NCBI GenBank assembly: GCA_036346275.1
Contig: CM070725.1
Location: 12,948,216-13,012,215 of the forward strand
DNA from: Otatea glauca
Lineage: Eukaryota > Streptophyta > Magnoliopsida > Poales > Poaceae
DNA: 64,000 nt
Direction of reading: 5' to 3'
Part shown: positions 35,492 to 47,906 of the stretch, one piece after another
Position numbering within the stretch: position 1 is the stretch's first letter
Layout: every line of letters starts with the position of its first letter
The notes under the pieces: generated by a model
What the model was told of the DNA's origin: nothing
Seen by the model: only the letters and a program-made list of their open reading frames with translations
The model's database searches: none
Translations under genes and position numbers: made by a program

Positions 35492-36371
35492 CTCTAGATG
35501 ACATGAATATGAGATGAAGTAAACAGCTGACTTTATTATTATACCTCTAAGATTGTGTTATCAGAAATCTCATGCATTAATTAGTGATTCGGTATCACCT
35601 GGTGGGAAACAAATCCTAACCACGCACGATCCATTGCCAACCTAGGCGTAGGCCGACCCCAAATACTCGATCCCTATGATGAACCTAGAGATTGACACGT
35701 GGGTCGATCAATATCATCATTTGACTGATCAAATCAGGTTTAAGCTTAAATATTGCAAGAGGCTTTGACCTGGCTATAATTAGAGGCCAGAGTGTACCAA
35801 ATTTTTGTTTAAGTATAGCTGGAAGAGCATTTCGATGGAAAATCTTGTGCTAATTTTAATTTTCCGCGTCCATGTGAAGTTGTATGTGGAATCACGCTGA
35901 GTTATGAGACTTAATGCCTGTGCTAGCTGTAGGTTCTCTCCATCGCTTGTTCAGTTTCAGATTACGGTACTACCTTCATGCTATCAAGGTACAAATCGGA
36001 CTTCTTGCACAAATTAGTACTCATCTGATACAAAATGACCATCGGTGAGCACAAAAGAAAGGTACCAAAATCCTTACCGTGGTTCCAAGTCCGAGATATG
36101 GCAAGAGGAGGTGATGCAAGGTGAAAAGATTAGCTAAATAATGAGAAATGCTAATTTAAGGTCATCTTTATAAAAGATTTGGTGAGGGCATCTTCTTTTT
36201 GTAACAAGTGGTAGCATCTTCCATTCAAAGGCTCTCTCCATGCGATAAGTGACATCACCTCCTTCCTTCCTCTACTTTTCTTCTCCCTCAAAAGCCCTCT
36301 TCATGTGACAAGTGGCATCACCTCCTTCATCCCCCTTTCCTCCTCTATCCTCTTCCTCTCAAACTCAAAAT
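35492..36371. other. Intergenic stretch with a short tandem duplication
   Basis: No gene is supported. At about 36225-36360 a ~70-bp CT-rich unit occurs twice in tandem (TAAGTGACATCACCTCCTTC, then CAAGTGGCATCACCTCCTTC). Confidence 0.45.
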
Positions 36372-36688
36372 ACTTTTTGTATTTCAAATATTCTCCCAAG
36401 TTTTTGAAAATAAGTATTTTTAACCACTTTCGAAAGTTTTTTAATCAAAATTTTTGAAGCGAAAGTTTGTTGAATAGAAACTTTTCGAACCGAAAGTTTT
36501 TGAATTGAAAGTTTTCGGAGTTAAAACTTTTTGACTTGAATTTTCTTGAGCTAAAAATTCTGAGTTGAAACTTTCTAATTTGAAATTTCTCGAGTTAAAA
36601 CTTTCTGATTTGAAATTTTTTATTTAAATTTTTTTGAGTTGAATTTTAAATTGAAACTTTTCAAATCGAACGTTTTTTATTGAAAGTT
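36372..36688. repeat. Degenerate minisatellite, left part
   Basis: This is an array of diverged units built on GAGTTGAAACTTTC and AATTTGAAATTTT, roughly 18-22 bp long. It is cut at 36688 by a solo LTR and resumes at 40899 with the same units, so the LTR inserted into the array. Confidence 0.75.
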
Positions 36689-39600
36689 TGTAAGGCCCCC
36701 ATTTTCGATAAATTAATATCGAAAATGGATACTATGTGCATACAGTATTAGTCCCATGATCAGTGGCTAGTACGCACAAATACAAATTGAAATCACAGTC
36801 ATACACAACTTTATTATTACAGCGGAAGCAAATACATATCATTCTTACAATACCAAAAGTAAAAGCATAACAACGGAGATATTCATCTTGTAGTATGCCC
36901 TTTTATCCCAAAAATCCCCACAGGCAACTGACAAGGAGAACCCTAGTAAAATTCATCGTTCACATCCCCGAATCCTGCATCATAAAAGGTATCGTCGGGG
37001 AAATCTGTTTCTTCACCTAAAAACATCAACATGGGCAAGTTAAGTACTTACGTACTCGCAAGACTTTTGCAAAACCTATCATATATGCAGGCTATTTCAA
37101 GGGAAAGCTCATGGTTGTTTTGCATAAAACTAAATTGAAATGTAAATATAGAATAATAGATGGTAAAACGAAGTTTAAGTAAAAGCGGCTTAATACTGAA
37201 AGTAACTGAATGTAAGCTTAAGTAAATATCAAATACCTGGGTATCATCACCATTTCCAAGAATCATTTCTACTGTCACAGCAGAAATTGCCAAGTAATCA
37301 TTCCTACCAGTCCCAGGTAGAAATCCAGAGTTTTATGAAAATATAAAACAGTTAACTAGTGCTGGCGCACCAAGATTCCCATAACCGCGGGAACGGCTTT
37401 TCGAAAAGTTTGACACTCTGCAGAGTTGTACATCTTTACCCACAAGTAATGATCAACCTCTTTTGCCAGGCCAGTAACACACTTCCTTTGGTGTGTCGGC
37501 AAGGAGATCATAACAAAACCGTTACATTGTTTAACCCTAACTTTGCACCAGCCCGGTGACGTCAAACCCGTACTATGGTATTTATGTTCGCATACCTTTG
37601 CACAATAATGATTAAGCATGTCCATAGTATAGTATTCACGTTGTATTAGCAAGCGTGACTCCCAACACCTCGGTGTGGCGCCCCACGAGCAACGATCCAC
37701 GAAGAGGCTCGTACTACTTCGGCCTACCAATGTGCAAAGCTAGTTTTAAGCAACTTAATAAGTTAGAGCTGTCCCATACCAGCACTTGTGGTTGTACGGT
37801 AAATTCTTGGGTTTAACGAACACGTAGTTCGGTCCTTAATCCGACACGGGCAATAGTCTCCACCCTACACTACGTACAAGTCCCTTGTACACCCGGCTAT
37901 TGCCAATAATTGCCCGCATCAAAACCATAGTTTTATTTTCATTTTTGATCAAAATACCAACCAAGAAAGGTCATACCCATTAATTGTCATATCCAACATT
38001 TTTAATCATGTCAAGGTTTTATGTTCAATTAAGCACGGCTAAGCATATCACTAAATGTGAATAACCCAAAGTGACATCAAGTATTGTCTATGTTAGTCTA
38101 GGGTTTTCAAGGTTCACAATTTCATACTTATCAAGGAAGTTCTATGAAGCAATAGGTACAACTACCAATACCCATAATATAGCAAACTTTAATAAAATAA
38201 AGTATGCAGTAAAACATTTAATGAAAACATTTATAAAACTGGGATCAATATGGTCAAAGGGGGTGCTTGCCTTGTTGATGATCCTCGACGTCAAACTCCT
38301 GATCGTCGAACTCACCGGTTTCGTCGGGTGCCACACGTCGAATAATAATAACATGGCAATTCCAATAAAATGAAAGGATCAGACATAAGAACCAAATAAA
38401 ATCAACTGTTTGAATCAACATATTTGTTGTTCATCGATTTACAAGTTCCATGCTTATTTTCTAATTAGGTTCTAATATTAATCAATCTTATTTTCTTGAA
38501 TAATTCATTTTTATTTTATTTATCATTTTCAGAGACCATCTTTATAGGTTTCTCTACTCTGTATTTTCAATTTCTAAATTCTGAAATTATTTAAATTACC
38601 ATTATGGAACTACTTTCTTACCCTATATTATACTTTAATTATTTTCCATGGTACACCCTAAGTATTTTTGCATATTCAGGTTCCTAACAGAGCATGGAGT
38701 CTAATAAAATTTGTTTCATTCAATTTGAAGTTGAATTGCAGAAATTCTATTCACAACATATTTCAAATTCTTTCTTTAAATTTAAATCTGAAATCCAAAC
38801 AGAATTATTTTTGAAATATTTTTGCATATTCTAAATCTACATGATTTTAGATGAATTTAGAAATTTATTTCACTTCATTTGGTTGGATAGTTCAAAAGAT
38901 ATTCAAGTTTGAATGCATTCGGTTTTGAAAATACAGAAAATCAACATTTTGCCAAAAAGGGAAAGTACGCCTTCACTGTGAAAACGCGCTTTCCGTTTTT
39001 GCGCTGCGTCGGACCGAGGCACTGACATGCCGGGCCCATCTGGCAGCGGGTCAAGCGCGCGCAGAGTGGCTGACGCGTGGGCCGCGCTGACCAGCGACAC
39101 GCGAGGCTGACTGCTGGGGCCCATGTGGCAGCGACTCAACGCTCGCAAGCGACTGACGGGGTGGACCCGACTGTCAGTGACCCGAGACAGGACACGGTTT
39201 GCGCGGCTCGCCGGCGGCGAAGCACGGCCGGAGGGGTGGAATGGGTTCCTGATTCTTGCTCAGTGGGTTCGTGCGCATCTATTGGTGGTGGCTCTTCGGC
39301 CAGGGGTGGCCGGAGGCGACCTGCCACCGGAGAGGGGCGGCGGAGCCCACAGCTCACCGGCGTTCCGGCGAAACGACGGCATCCCGAGACAAATGGACAC
39401 CGCAGTGAGCATCAGTGAGCTGCTAGAGTTCGGTTTTTGGCTTTTGCGCAAAGAATGAGGCATCGGGAGGGTGTTCTCACCGTGAGCGTCTGTGTGGAAA
39501 GAACTTCGGTGGGGAGCTCACCGCGAAGAAGAGGTGGAATTGAGGTGGGGAAAGGTTCAGGGTGTTATGAGGATGCTTCGGGTTGATTGGTTCGAGGTGA

Positions 39601-40898
39601 AATGGACTGAGGCGGCGCAAAGGCGAGTTTTCCCCTTTTCGGGTGTTCGGCCGGAGCTGGGGAAGAAGGGGGGTTCTGGTGGCGTTGAGGTGCTTCGGTG
39701 TGGCTTTGCTGGTTCCAGGAGGAAATACATGTGCGTGCGACGCTTTGGCGGGGTTTAAATAGGCTAAAGAGGCGGCGGCACAGGGTTTGGACGCAGGGGG
39801 CAAGGCGGCGGCTCGGACGAGCGATTTCGCGGCTGTTCTGGCACGGGAGAGAGAGCACGGAGGTCGAGGCGGGTGCGGCGTGGTAGGGGCGACGTGCTGG
39901 CAGTCTCGGGCGAAGAGTTGCGGCGCGAGAGGCGACAAAACGGAAGGCGGCTTTGCTCTGGCGAGAGAACGGCGAAGATGCGAGAGAAAACGAGAAGAAA
40001 CGGAAGGGAAGGAGCTGACAGGTGGGGCCGGGCGGTCAGAGAGAGAAAAGGAGGTCGGCTGCTGGGACAGCTGTCCAGGCGGGCCCACATGTCGGCGAGA
40101 CAAGGTTATAATCTCAGGACAAATCTGGACAGTTCAGGATAAAACCGGAAGTTTAGGCTAGAAATAAAATCAAAATTTTACAAAACTTTTTACTGAGGTC
40201 GGTAAGGTAAAGACTACGGTCTAGTAAAATTTTAAAATATATTTGATGAATATAAATATTATTAAAAATCTGACAATTCACTGTTAAAGGTTTTTACTGA
40301 TTCTGTTTTTCATTTAATTGAGAAAATTAATTTATTATTTTATGAAACTTTTTGACAAGATTTGTATTAATATTATATACCTTTAATAAAATTTTCAAAA
40401 GTTTATATTTGATATTTTATTTTTAATAATTCTGACACTGCATTTTCCAGTTTTTAAGATTGACTGATCTTGAATTTTAAAAATTACTAAATGAAGAGAT
40501 AAATTCTTGATATTTTTACCAGGGTTGGGTTAGGTTAATATGTCCGCATGGTTAAAATTTCAACTCTGGTTAATGTAATAAAAATCCTGAACAAATCTTT
40601 TGGTTCAGATTTCCACTTGTCTCCTCATGATTATCTTTGTATTTTATTTTATTTTATTAATGCCAGGACAGAGCAAGTGGCACAAATATGATTCTTAGAT
40701 TTTTAAGGATTTTACTGACTTTAGGTTTTTACCTTTTGTCTTTTACCATTTTGCTATGTTGAGAATTTGGATTTCTTTTAATAGGAAAAAGCCAAAAGAA
40801 TTTTCTTTATTTCAAGAAAAATCAGAAAACAGGACAATAAATCATATGGATATTTTTAATATTGCATTTCTGATTTTATTGAATTTTGGGTTGTTACA
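36689..40898 (-). mobile_element. Solo LTR, 4,210 bp, minus orientation, TSD AAGTT
   Basis: The + strand reads TGTAAGGCCCCC at 36689 and ends GGGTTGTTACA at 40898. On the minus strand this is TGTAACAACCC...GGGGGCCTTACA, the same terminal type as the LTR at 51850. AAGTT is duplicated exactly at 36684-36688 and 40899-40903. The minus-strand promoter TATTTAAA is at 39754-39761, and a GC-rich leader (39000-40100) gives long overlapping open frames on both strands that are not genes. Sequence at 37374-37450 matches the reversed AACTCTGCAGAGTGT region of the other LTRs. No internal domain is present, so it is a recombination product or a terminal-only insertion. Confidence 0.9.
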
Positions 40899-41090
40899 AA
40901 GTTTTCGGAGTTGTAACTTTTCGATCTGAATTTTTTCGAGCTGAAACTTTCCAAGTTGAAACTTTCTAATGTGAAAATTTTCAGTTTGAAACTTTCCAAT
41001 TTGAAATTTTCCGAGTTGAAACTTTTGAATTTGAATTTTCTTAAGTCAAAAATTTTTAGTTCGAGTTTAAATTTTGTAATTTTGAAACTT
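40899..41090. repeat. Degenerate minisatellite, right part
   Basis: This continues the 36372-36688 array after the solo LTR: AAGTTTTCGGAGTTG, GAGCTGAAACTTTCC, CAATTTGAAATTTTCC and similar units. Confidence 0.75.
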
Positions 41091-42631
41091 TTGCAACCTG
41101 ATTCAAAAGAGTTTGAGCGAGTCAGAACACCTACTTCTGTGGTCCACCGCGCGAGAGGAAGGAAGAAGGTTTGGGGGAGGTACGTGAGGACATGTGTTGT
41201 GCTACATGGTGGTGGAGTCTGTCCTGACTAATCGAACTGTGAGGTTGATCGTAAGGTAGAGGTACCCTCAAATAATTGAGTTGTATGCATCAATCAATTC
41301 ACCTATTTTTTAAAAGAAATTGCATTAGCCGGCTGGGTCTTGAAATGAGGACCTCTAGGATCTAATACTATATTAAGTTGTATACACCAACAAGAGTTAA
41401 CCCAAAAGCTAAAACTAATAAGAAAAGATGGACAATATATTTAAACACCAAGGGTGGTGCAAAGTGGAACTTCGATAATAAAGGGTGGTGCAAAGTGAAG
41501 TTTACAATTATCTAAGTTAGGTTCTCTACAAGATAATGGAAAATAATTAAATCATTAACACCTATTTCGAATGCCAGAACTGCATAATAATTTTCACAGG
41601 ATTTAATTTATTTCGTACAAAATTCGAACGAAACCCTTGTGCTCCTATTATGTATATTCTAAGGGAATAGGGTGGAACTATATGAGTTTTTACCTATATA
41701 TGTAAAACGTAGGAATAGGGTGGAACTATATGAGTTTTTGCCAAATAATTTTCATAAGATTTTCTCGTGTACTTTCTTGGAAATTACGCATATTTCAAAT
41801 GGATGTACGTTCTTGGAAATTACGCATATTTCAAGATTTTGTTTTTGCTGGAAGTGATGAGGAAGTAATATAGTGACTAAGACACATGTACAGACGTCAC
41901 ACGTTCCTTAGATCAATCACGATCGTGATACATGTTTTCCGAACGTTACATTGCTTGACTTGTTTGAAATGCGCGACAACTGACAAGTAACTATTTGCAG
42001 TATGATCTGATGACCATGAGATCAAAGTAAACCACTGGGCTGCGGAGAAAGTGAGCTAGATGTACTAAATTGCTGTAAAGAAGTAAACTAGGTAAAGTCT
42101 AAATCCCTGATTCGATCCAGAGGTTGCAAGAGGTCAATAAATATATAACGACCACAATGGAAGCATAAACTATGCTAACTCAGATTCGGTCTTGTAGGGT
42201 ACATCATAATCACACACAAAAACAAGAAATAAAATATATAATCGTATAAAATGAAGCCGAAAATAGGTTGTGAAAAACACAATGACAATCAAAAGAAAAA
42301 TATTGACCAAAATGAATATAAATTCTTGTCCACAACTTTCAAAGCAAGAACTAAAAGATATTTCATGAAAAGGATTACAATGTTTTAATGGGAAGGATTA
42401 AAAAAATTAAGCAAGACACAAGAAAAAGATTGGGAAAGAAGAAGCACAGATAGAGAGGACTGCAATTAATCGTTTTTCTTTCTCATACTTGCAACGTTCT
42501 GAACCCACAATTTTGCCAATTATGGAACCCTTAAATTTTCAAATGATAGCAGAAGCTTGACTGAATGCTTATGTAAGTATGCCCATCTTTTTTATTTATT
42601 TTTGCGCATGTGCCCGCACAGTGGAAGGGGA
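41091..42631. other. Intergenic stretch with small direct duplications
   Basis: AAGGGTGGTGCAAAGTG occurs twice (about 41450 and 41481). AATAGGGTGGAACTATATGA occurs twice (about 41667 and 41713). CTTGGAAATTACGCATATTT occurs twice (about 41777 and 41812). No gene is supported. Confidence 0.5.
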
Positions 42632-43028
42632 ATCTACAACACCAACATTTTTTAGAGGCATTTTCTTAGTACAGTAGATGCGTTTTTTTCGTGTCTCCGC
42701 TATTGCAGAGACGTTTTTTAAAACACCTCATAAGCGTCTTCCTATGTATTGTCGCTATGAATAAAGAGATGTTTTATTAAAACGCCTATATATTATTTGT
42801 GCTACTTATATGGAGAAAACACAGAAAATAAAATCTAAAATTGTGTAGACTCTTGCAAAGGTTGGTCTTCAGACTCAAGACCTCATGTGAATAACTCTGT
42901 TAAACTTGTTGCAATAACGTACCACTTGTACCTCACAAGTTCACTTGTTTAGTTCACTACAACACAAACCACACATAGACAATTTTTTAATATAGCCGAG
43001 GCGTTTCTTCATGTCTTTACAATGTTGC
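42632..43028 (+). mobile_element. Outer CACTA-like element, 5' fragment
   Basis: The start CTACAACACCAACATTTTTT (about 42634) resembles a decayed CACTACAA terminus. It is followed by repeated GAGGC/GCGTCT motifs like those at 62290-62606. The stretch 42770-42960 is homologous to 46905-47100 joined to 62218-62272, so the same family is present on both sides of CACTA2. Confidence 0.5.
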
Positions 43029-43049
43029 CACTACGCCAAAACCTGCAAT

Positions 43050-43420
43050 AGGTGACGGTCTATTTGTGGCGGTTTTTTTCGAACCGCCACAAAGATAATT
43101 ATCAGTGGCGGTTCTATTTTAAAAATAGCGGAAACATATCAGTGGCGGTTCTATCCTCGAACCGCCGGTTCGAGGATAGAACTGCCACTGATAACAAATA
43201 CATTATCAGTGGCGGTTGGAGGATAGAACCGTCACTGATAACTAGGTTATCAGTGGCGGTGCTGTCCTCCAACCGCCACTGATTCTATTGGATTATCCGT
43301 GGCGGTTCTATCCTCGAACCGCCACTGATAATGAATTATCAGTGGCGGTTCGAGGATAGAACCGCCACAGATAATGTTATCAGTGGCGGTTCTAGTTAAA
43401 AACCGCCACTAATAATACTG
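43050..43420. repeat. CACTA2 subterminal repeat array
   Basis: About twelve copies of TTATCAGTGGCGGTT or its complement AACCGCCACTGATAA occur in head-to-head pairs, for example TATCCTCGAACCGCC next to GGTTCGAGGATA. In this class of element such repeats are TNPA binding sites. The pairing makes the region strongly palindromic. Confidence 0.9.
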
Positions 43421-43422
43421 CC

Positions 43423-43430
43423 TATAAATA
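43423..43430 (+). promoter_or_regulatory. TATA box of CACTA2 TNPD
   Basis: CCTATAAATAGG sits immediately after the subterminal array. The leader that follows (about 43450) runs to a TTG|GTGAGT donor at 43537. Confidence 0.7.
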
Positions 43431-43536
43431 GGTGGTCACTCTGGTCTTCTTCCTCCCGAGAGCAAACCAAAACTTTTAAATTTCAGATTTCGTTTTCTCC
43501 AATTCTTGTGCTTGTACTTCCTCTAGTTGTTCCTTG

Positions 43537-44352
43537 GTGAGTTATTTTTTCTCCTCTCTTGATTTGTGTTAATCTTATTGCAATTTAATTTTTAAACCAA
43601 GTTTAATTAGGGTTTATATGTAGATGAGATGAAAAGTTTAGATTTTGTTTATTTTTATTTAGCTACCATTTTGTAGTTGATGAATTTATTTCCTAGCTAG
43701 GTTCATTAGATGATGTTGTGTTCCTTTTATAGATGATGAATTATGATTAAGCATATATTTAATATTAATTGCATTTTAAGTTAATTTGATACATGATGAA
43801 TTTATTATCTAGCTCCTTTAGATGATAAGTAATTAGATTGGTTTTTTAATTACTATTAATTGGGTTCTATTAGTGTACGGACATATACATCTTGCATATA
43901 TATATGAACTTATTATCTAGCTCCTTTAGATGATAAGTAATTAGATTAGTTTTTTAATTACTATTAATTTGGTTCCATTAGTGTACGGACATATACATCT
44001 TGCATATAATAAATTTATTTAATTAAGATTATTGGGTATTAATATAAATGAAATTTTAGTTAATTTGGTAGTGGGTGCTCATCATTTTGAGATGATGAAT
44101 TTATTATCTAGCTTCTTTACAGGAAAAGTATTCAGATTAGTTTTTTAATTACTATTAATTTGGTTCCACTGATGCGGACATATATTAAATTTATTTAATT
44201 AAGATTATTGGATATTAATATACATGAAATTTTAGCTAATTTGGTAGGTGGATGCTCATCATTTTTAGATGATGAATTTATTATCTAGCTCATTTAGATG
44301 ATAAGTAATTAGATTAGTTTTTAATCAATTTTTATATGTTAATTAATTTTAG
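43537..44352 (+). other. CACTA2 TNPD leader intron containing tandem repeats
   Basis: GTGAGT at 43537 and TTAATTTTAG ending at 44352 bracket this AT-rich stretch, and the ATG follows at once. Four diverged copies of a unit starting GAATTTATTATCTAGCTCCT occur at about 43797, 43906, 44096 and 44274, with shared GTGTACGGACATATACATCT and TTAATTACTATTAATT segments. Confidence 0.7.
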
Positions 44353-46915
44353 ATGGACCGGAGATGGATGTACAATGCGAACCGTTACTGGTAGAGATTA
44401 TATCGATGGGGTATCTGCTTTTCTAAGAGCACGAGGAGAACAAGTTGCACAAGAAGACGGAGTAATACATTGTCCATGCATTGATTGCAAGAATGAGAAA
44501 ATGTTTTCAGACAAAGAGCACATCCACTTGCACTTGATTCGAAGAGGTTTTGTACTTGGCTATACACGTTGGACAAGTCACGGTGAAGAGGAAAACATAC
44601 ATGAAGGTGATAACGTATTGGATGATGGAGAAGGCATTATGGCGGTGACATCGATTATGGATCGATGAGGATAGGTTGGACATTGATGACGATAATAATC
44701 TTGCTCAGATGTTGCGCGATGCAGAAGGGAACTACACTAGTCAGAGAGAGTTTAATCAATTCAAGGGTTTGTTGGACGACTCGGACACACCTTTGTTCCC
44801 GGGTTGCAAGGAGGAATACACAAAGTTGCACACCGTGCTTTCACTTCTAAAATTGAAGGCAAGCAATGGTTGGTCCGATAAAAGTTTCACGGCGCTATTA
44901 CATCTCTTAGCGAACATGCTTCCAGATGGAAACGTATTGCCGATAACCACTTATTTAGCTAAGAAGGTTGTATGTCCATTGGGATTGGAAGTAGAAAGAA
45001 TACATGCATGTCCAAACGATTGTATACTCTATCGCAAAGAGTATACAGACATGCATGTATGTCCAGTGTGCAAATCATCGCGATACAAGCGTAAAGGCCA
45101 TGACAATGAGGGCACCGTGGTGAAGAAAGGAGCTCCGCTAAAGTGGTGTGGTATTTACGGTAATACCTCGGTTGAAGCGTTTATTTGGAAACAAAAGCAT
45201 GCCCAATCGATGCGATGGCACTCGGAAGAGCGTAAAAGGATGGAAAGTCGAGACACCTGCCGATTACGCCGATGGAGAACCATCGATAGGCTCTTTAGGA
45301 TGGACTTTGGGAATGAACCGAGGAATGTAAGGTTTGGGTTGAGTACGGATGGAATGAATCCTTTCGGTAACATGAGTAGTATTCATAGCACTTGGCCCGT
45401 GACTCTCTGATCTACAACCTTCCTCCTTGGTTGTGTATGAAACGAAAGTACATTATGATGTCACTGCTTATCCAAGGGCCGAGACAACCTGGCAATGATA
45501 TTGATGTATACCTACAACCATTGGTGTAAGATCTTGTGATCTGTGGAACGAAGGTGTACTGGTATGGGATGAGTACAAGCGAGTACTTCACCCTACGCGC
45601 ATTGTTGTTTTGCACCATCAATGATTTCCCCGCCTTGGTAACCTATCCGGTTGTCTTGTAAAAGGGGCCAAAGCATGCCCCATTGCATGGATGAAACCGC
45701 AAGTGTGTGGCTCAATAACTCGAGGAAAAGCGTGTACATGCATCACCGCAGTTCCTTCATGAGAATCACCCCTACCGCATTATGAAGAAACAATTGACGG
45801 GACAAAAGAGGATGGTATAGCTCCAAGGCCTCCTCGTGGGAAGAGGTATATGATATGGTTAAGGATATTAATGTTGTACTTGGAAAGGAGAGAGTAATAA
45901 TAAATCGAGGTCTCGATCGAGAAGATCACGTGGAAGAAGAGATCGATATTTTGGAACTTGCCCTATTGGAAGGACTTAGAAGTTCGACTTTGCATAGACG
46001 CGTCATGCATGTAGAGAAAATGTATGTGATGACTTGATTGGTATTTTTTTGAATATTCCTAGCAAAACTAAGGACTGATGAAGGCACGAAGGGACCGGAA
46101 GATATGAAAATCGAGTGAGCTACATCCTCGAGACAACGGAAAGGCCAACTTTACCTCCCCCCAGCTTGTTACACTCTATCCAAGAAAGAGAGAACAGACC
46201 TCTGCAAATGCTTGCATGGTGTGAAAGTTCCATCCGGTTACTCCGCAAGCATCAAGAAACTGGTCTCGATGAAAGATTTGAAGTTAACTGGCATGAAGTC
46301 TCATGATTGTCATGTGATGATGACACAAATGCTTCCTATTGCAATTAGAGGTATTTTGCCTGAAAATGTCCGAGAGGCAATCATGAGGTTGTGTTTCTTC
46401 TTCAACACGATTTCACAGAAGGTTATCGATCCCATCGGACTTTCTGAACTGCAGAATGATGTGGTCAAGACACTATGCCAGCTAGAGATGTATTTCCCTC
46501 CATCATTTTTCGATATAATGGTTCATCTCATTTGTTCACCTTGTGAATGAGATAAATGTATGTGGCCCGTATTCTCGCATCGGATGTACCCGCTCAAAAG
46601 GTACATGGGTATCTGAAGAAGTATGTACGCAATCGATCTCTACGGAGGGCTGCATTGTGGAAGGTTATGCAACCGAGGAGGTTATCGAGTTTTGCGTGGA
46701 TTACATGGAGGGGTGGAACGGTAGGAGTGCTGTATCTCGCCATGAGGGTAGGCTAGCTGGAAAAGGGACGATTGGAAGGAAATCAACAAATTCTTACGAT
46801 CATGGATTGTTCGAAAAAGCTCATTTCACAGTCTTGCAACAGTCAGTTGAGGTGTCTTCGTATATGGACATGCATAAGGATAAGCTCCTTCCTATGAACT
46901 TAGAGACATGTTATT
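44353..46915 (+). pseudogene. TNPD (TNP2-like) transposase of CACTA2, decayed and truncated
   Basis: ATGGACCGGAGATGGATGTA (44353) opens the N-terminal transposase-associated domain (IHCPCIDCKNEKMF, GYTRWTSHGE). Its frame shifts near 44390. The acidic linker and TNP2 core are open from 44676 to 45410 (LPDGNVLPITTY, HACPNDCILY, CPVCKSSRYK, GLSTDGMNPFGNMS). The rest of TNP2 (45410-45800) and the DUF4218-type part (46000-46900, MKSHDCHVMMTQMLPIAIRG, FFNTISQKVIDP) are broken by many small indels. The gene ends where outer-element sequence begins, so DUF4216 is lost. It cannot encode a working transposase. Confidence 0.9.
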
Positions 46916-47100
46916 AAAACTATTATTAAAACGTCTCTATATCCTTCGCGGTATTTTATAGAGGTGCTTTATTTTGTTTCTAAGGGAATAGAGGTATTTT
47001 ATATTGGCATTAAAATTGTGCTATAGAAAATAAAATCTAAAAATGTTCCTTGCAAAGGCCGGTACTTGAACTCTAGACTTCATGGGAATAGTACTCCTTT
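46905..47100 (+). mobile_element. Outer CACTA-like element, middle fragment
   Basis: ATTAAAACGTCTCTATATCC, GAAAATAAAATCTAAAA and TTGCAAAGGCCGGT match 42775-42880 in order. The match resumes after CACTA3 at 62218, which shows that CACTA3 inserted here. Confidence 0.65.
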
Positions 47101-47109
47101 CACTACTAT

Positions 47110-47440
47110 AGAATAGTACAATACTATCTCTTCATTTGGGACAGTTTCTAACTTTTCAAAAAAAAAACCCGATAGTGATAGATGATTCGGCATGGGTGAA
47201 AAATATAGTGCGAAACAACACTATCAGTATAACCTTTGAACCGATAGTGATGAACCGATAATGATGACCATCATTATCACTATCAGTTCCCAAGTCAGAA
47301 CCTATAGTGATATTCTATGTACATATGAACCGGTAGTGATAAGGATGGTCATCGAGATCGATTTATGAAGTTTGAACCGATCGTGATAGTACATATATCA
47401 CGGTTGGTTCTGATCTCAGAACCGATTGAGATGTGCTTGT
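47110..47440. repeat. CACTA3 5' subterminal repeats
   Basis: Repeats of core GAACCGATAGTGAT in both orientations grade into GAACCGATTGAGATG next to the promoter. The core differs by one or two bases from the CACTA1 core and from the AACCGATAGAGAT of the internal and 3' arrays. Confidence 0.8.
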
Positions 47441-47906
47441 CCAGAAGGTTATAATCTTCGGGTTGAACCCTCCTCTATTGTTGATCTAGAGGTCAAAATA
47501 ACCACGACCGTCCCAAAAATACAACATACCCTACGGTTGGAAGCAATAATTAGGGTAAGAATTTATGATATCCTCGGGGATGGGTGTTAAGGGGTAAAGT
47601 TGAAACTCTAGCTTGAGCAGATTTCCCCCTCAATTTGCCCTCATTTGTGGTTTTCTTCAAAAGGTGAGAATTCCTTCAAATCCCTTGAATTTTGCACTAG
47701 GTAATTCGATATCATTGTTGATGCTATAAGTGTATGTCTCCTAACTAGGGAATTGAAAGATCGTAACTAGGGAAGAAGGTATAGGGAGTAAATTATATAT
47801 CTTGGAAACCCATCCTCTAGTTTACAAAGGTAATTAAATAATGTCTCAATATAGCTAGCTGTAGCTCCAGTTTTTTCTTAATTTAGTGTGCCTAGTTTAA
47901 TTGTAG

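Larger units (their letters stand above)
43029..46904 (+). mobile_element. CACTA2: CACTA element, 3' part missing
   Basis: The terminus CACTACGCCAAAACCTGC at 43029 is followed by a dense subterminal array, a TATA box, a leader intron and a TNPD gene. Sequence belonging to the outer element begins again right after the DUF4218-type region at about 46905. DUF4216, any TNPA gene and the 3' terminus are absent. It belongs to a different CACTA family from CACTA1 and CACTA3 (subterminal motif ATCAGTGGCGGTT). Confidence 0.85.

Noticed and set aside
39477..40103. 208-residue open frame on the minus strand and overlapping open frames on both strands
   Set aside because: It lies in the GC-rich leader of the solo LTR 36689-40898. 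Several frames are open at once because the sequence is GC-rich, and no domain is seen.
43050..43420. Regularly spaced repeats resembling a CRISPR array
   Set aside because: Repeats alternate in orientation and form CACTA subterminal sites next to a CACTACGCC terminus in plant DNA.
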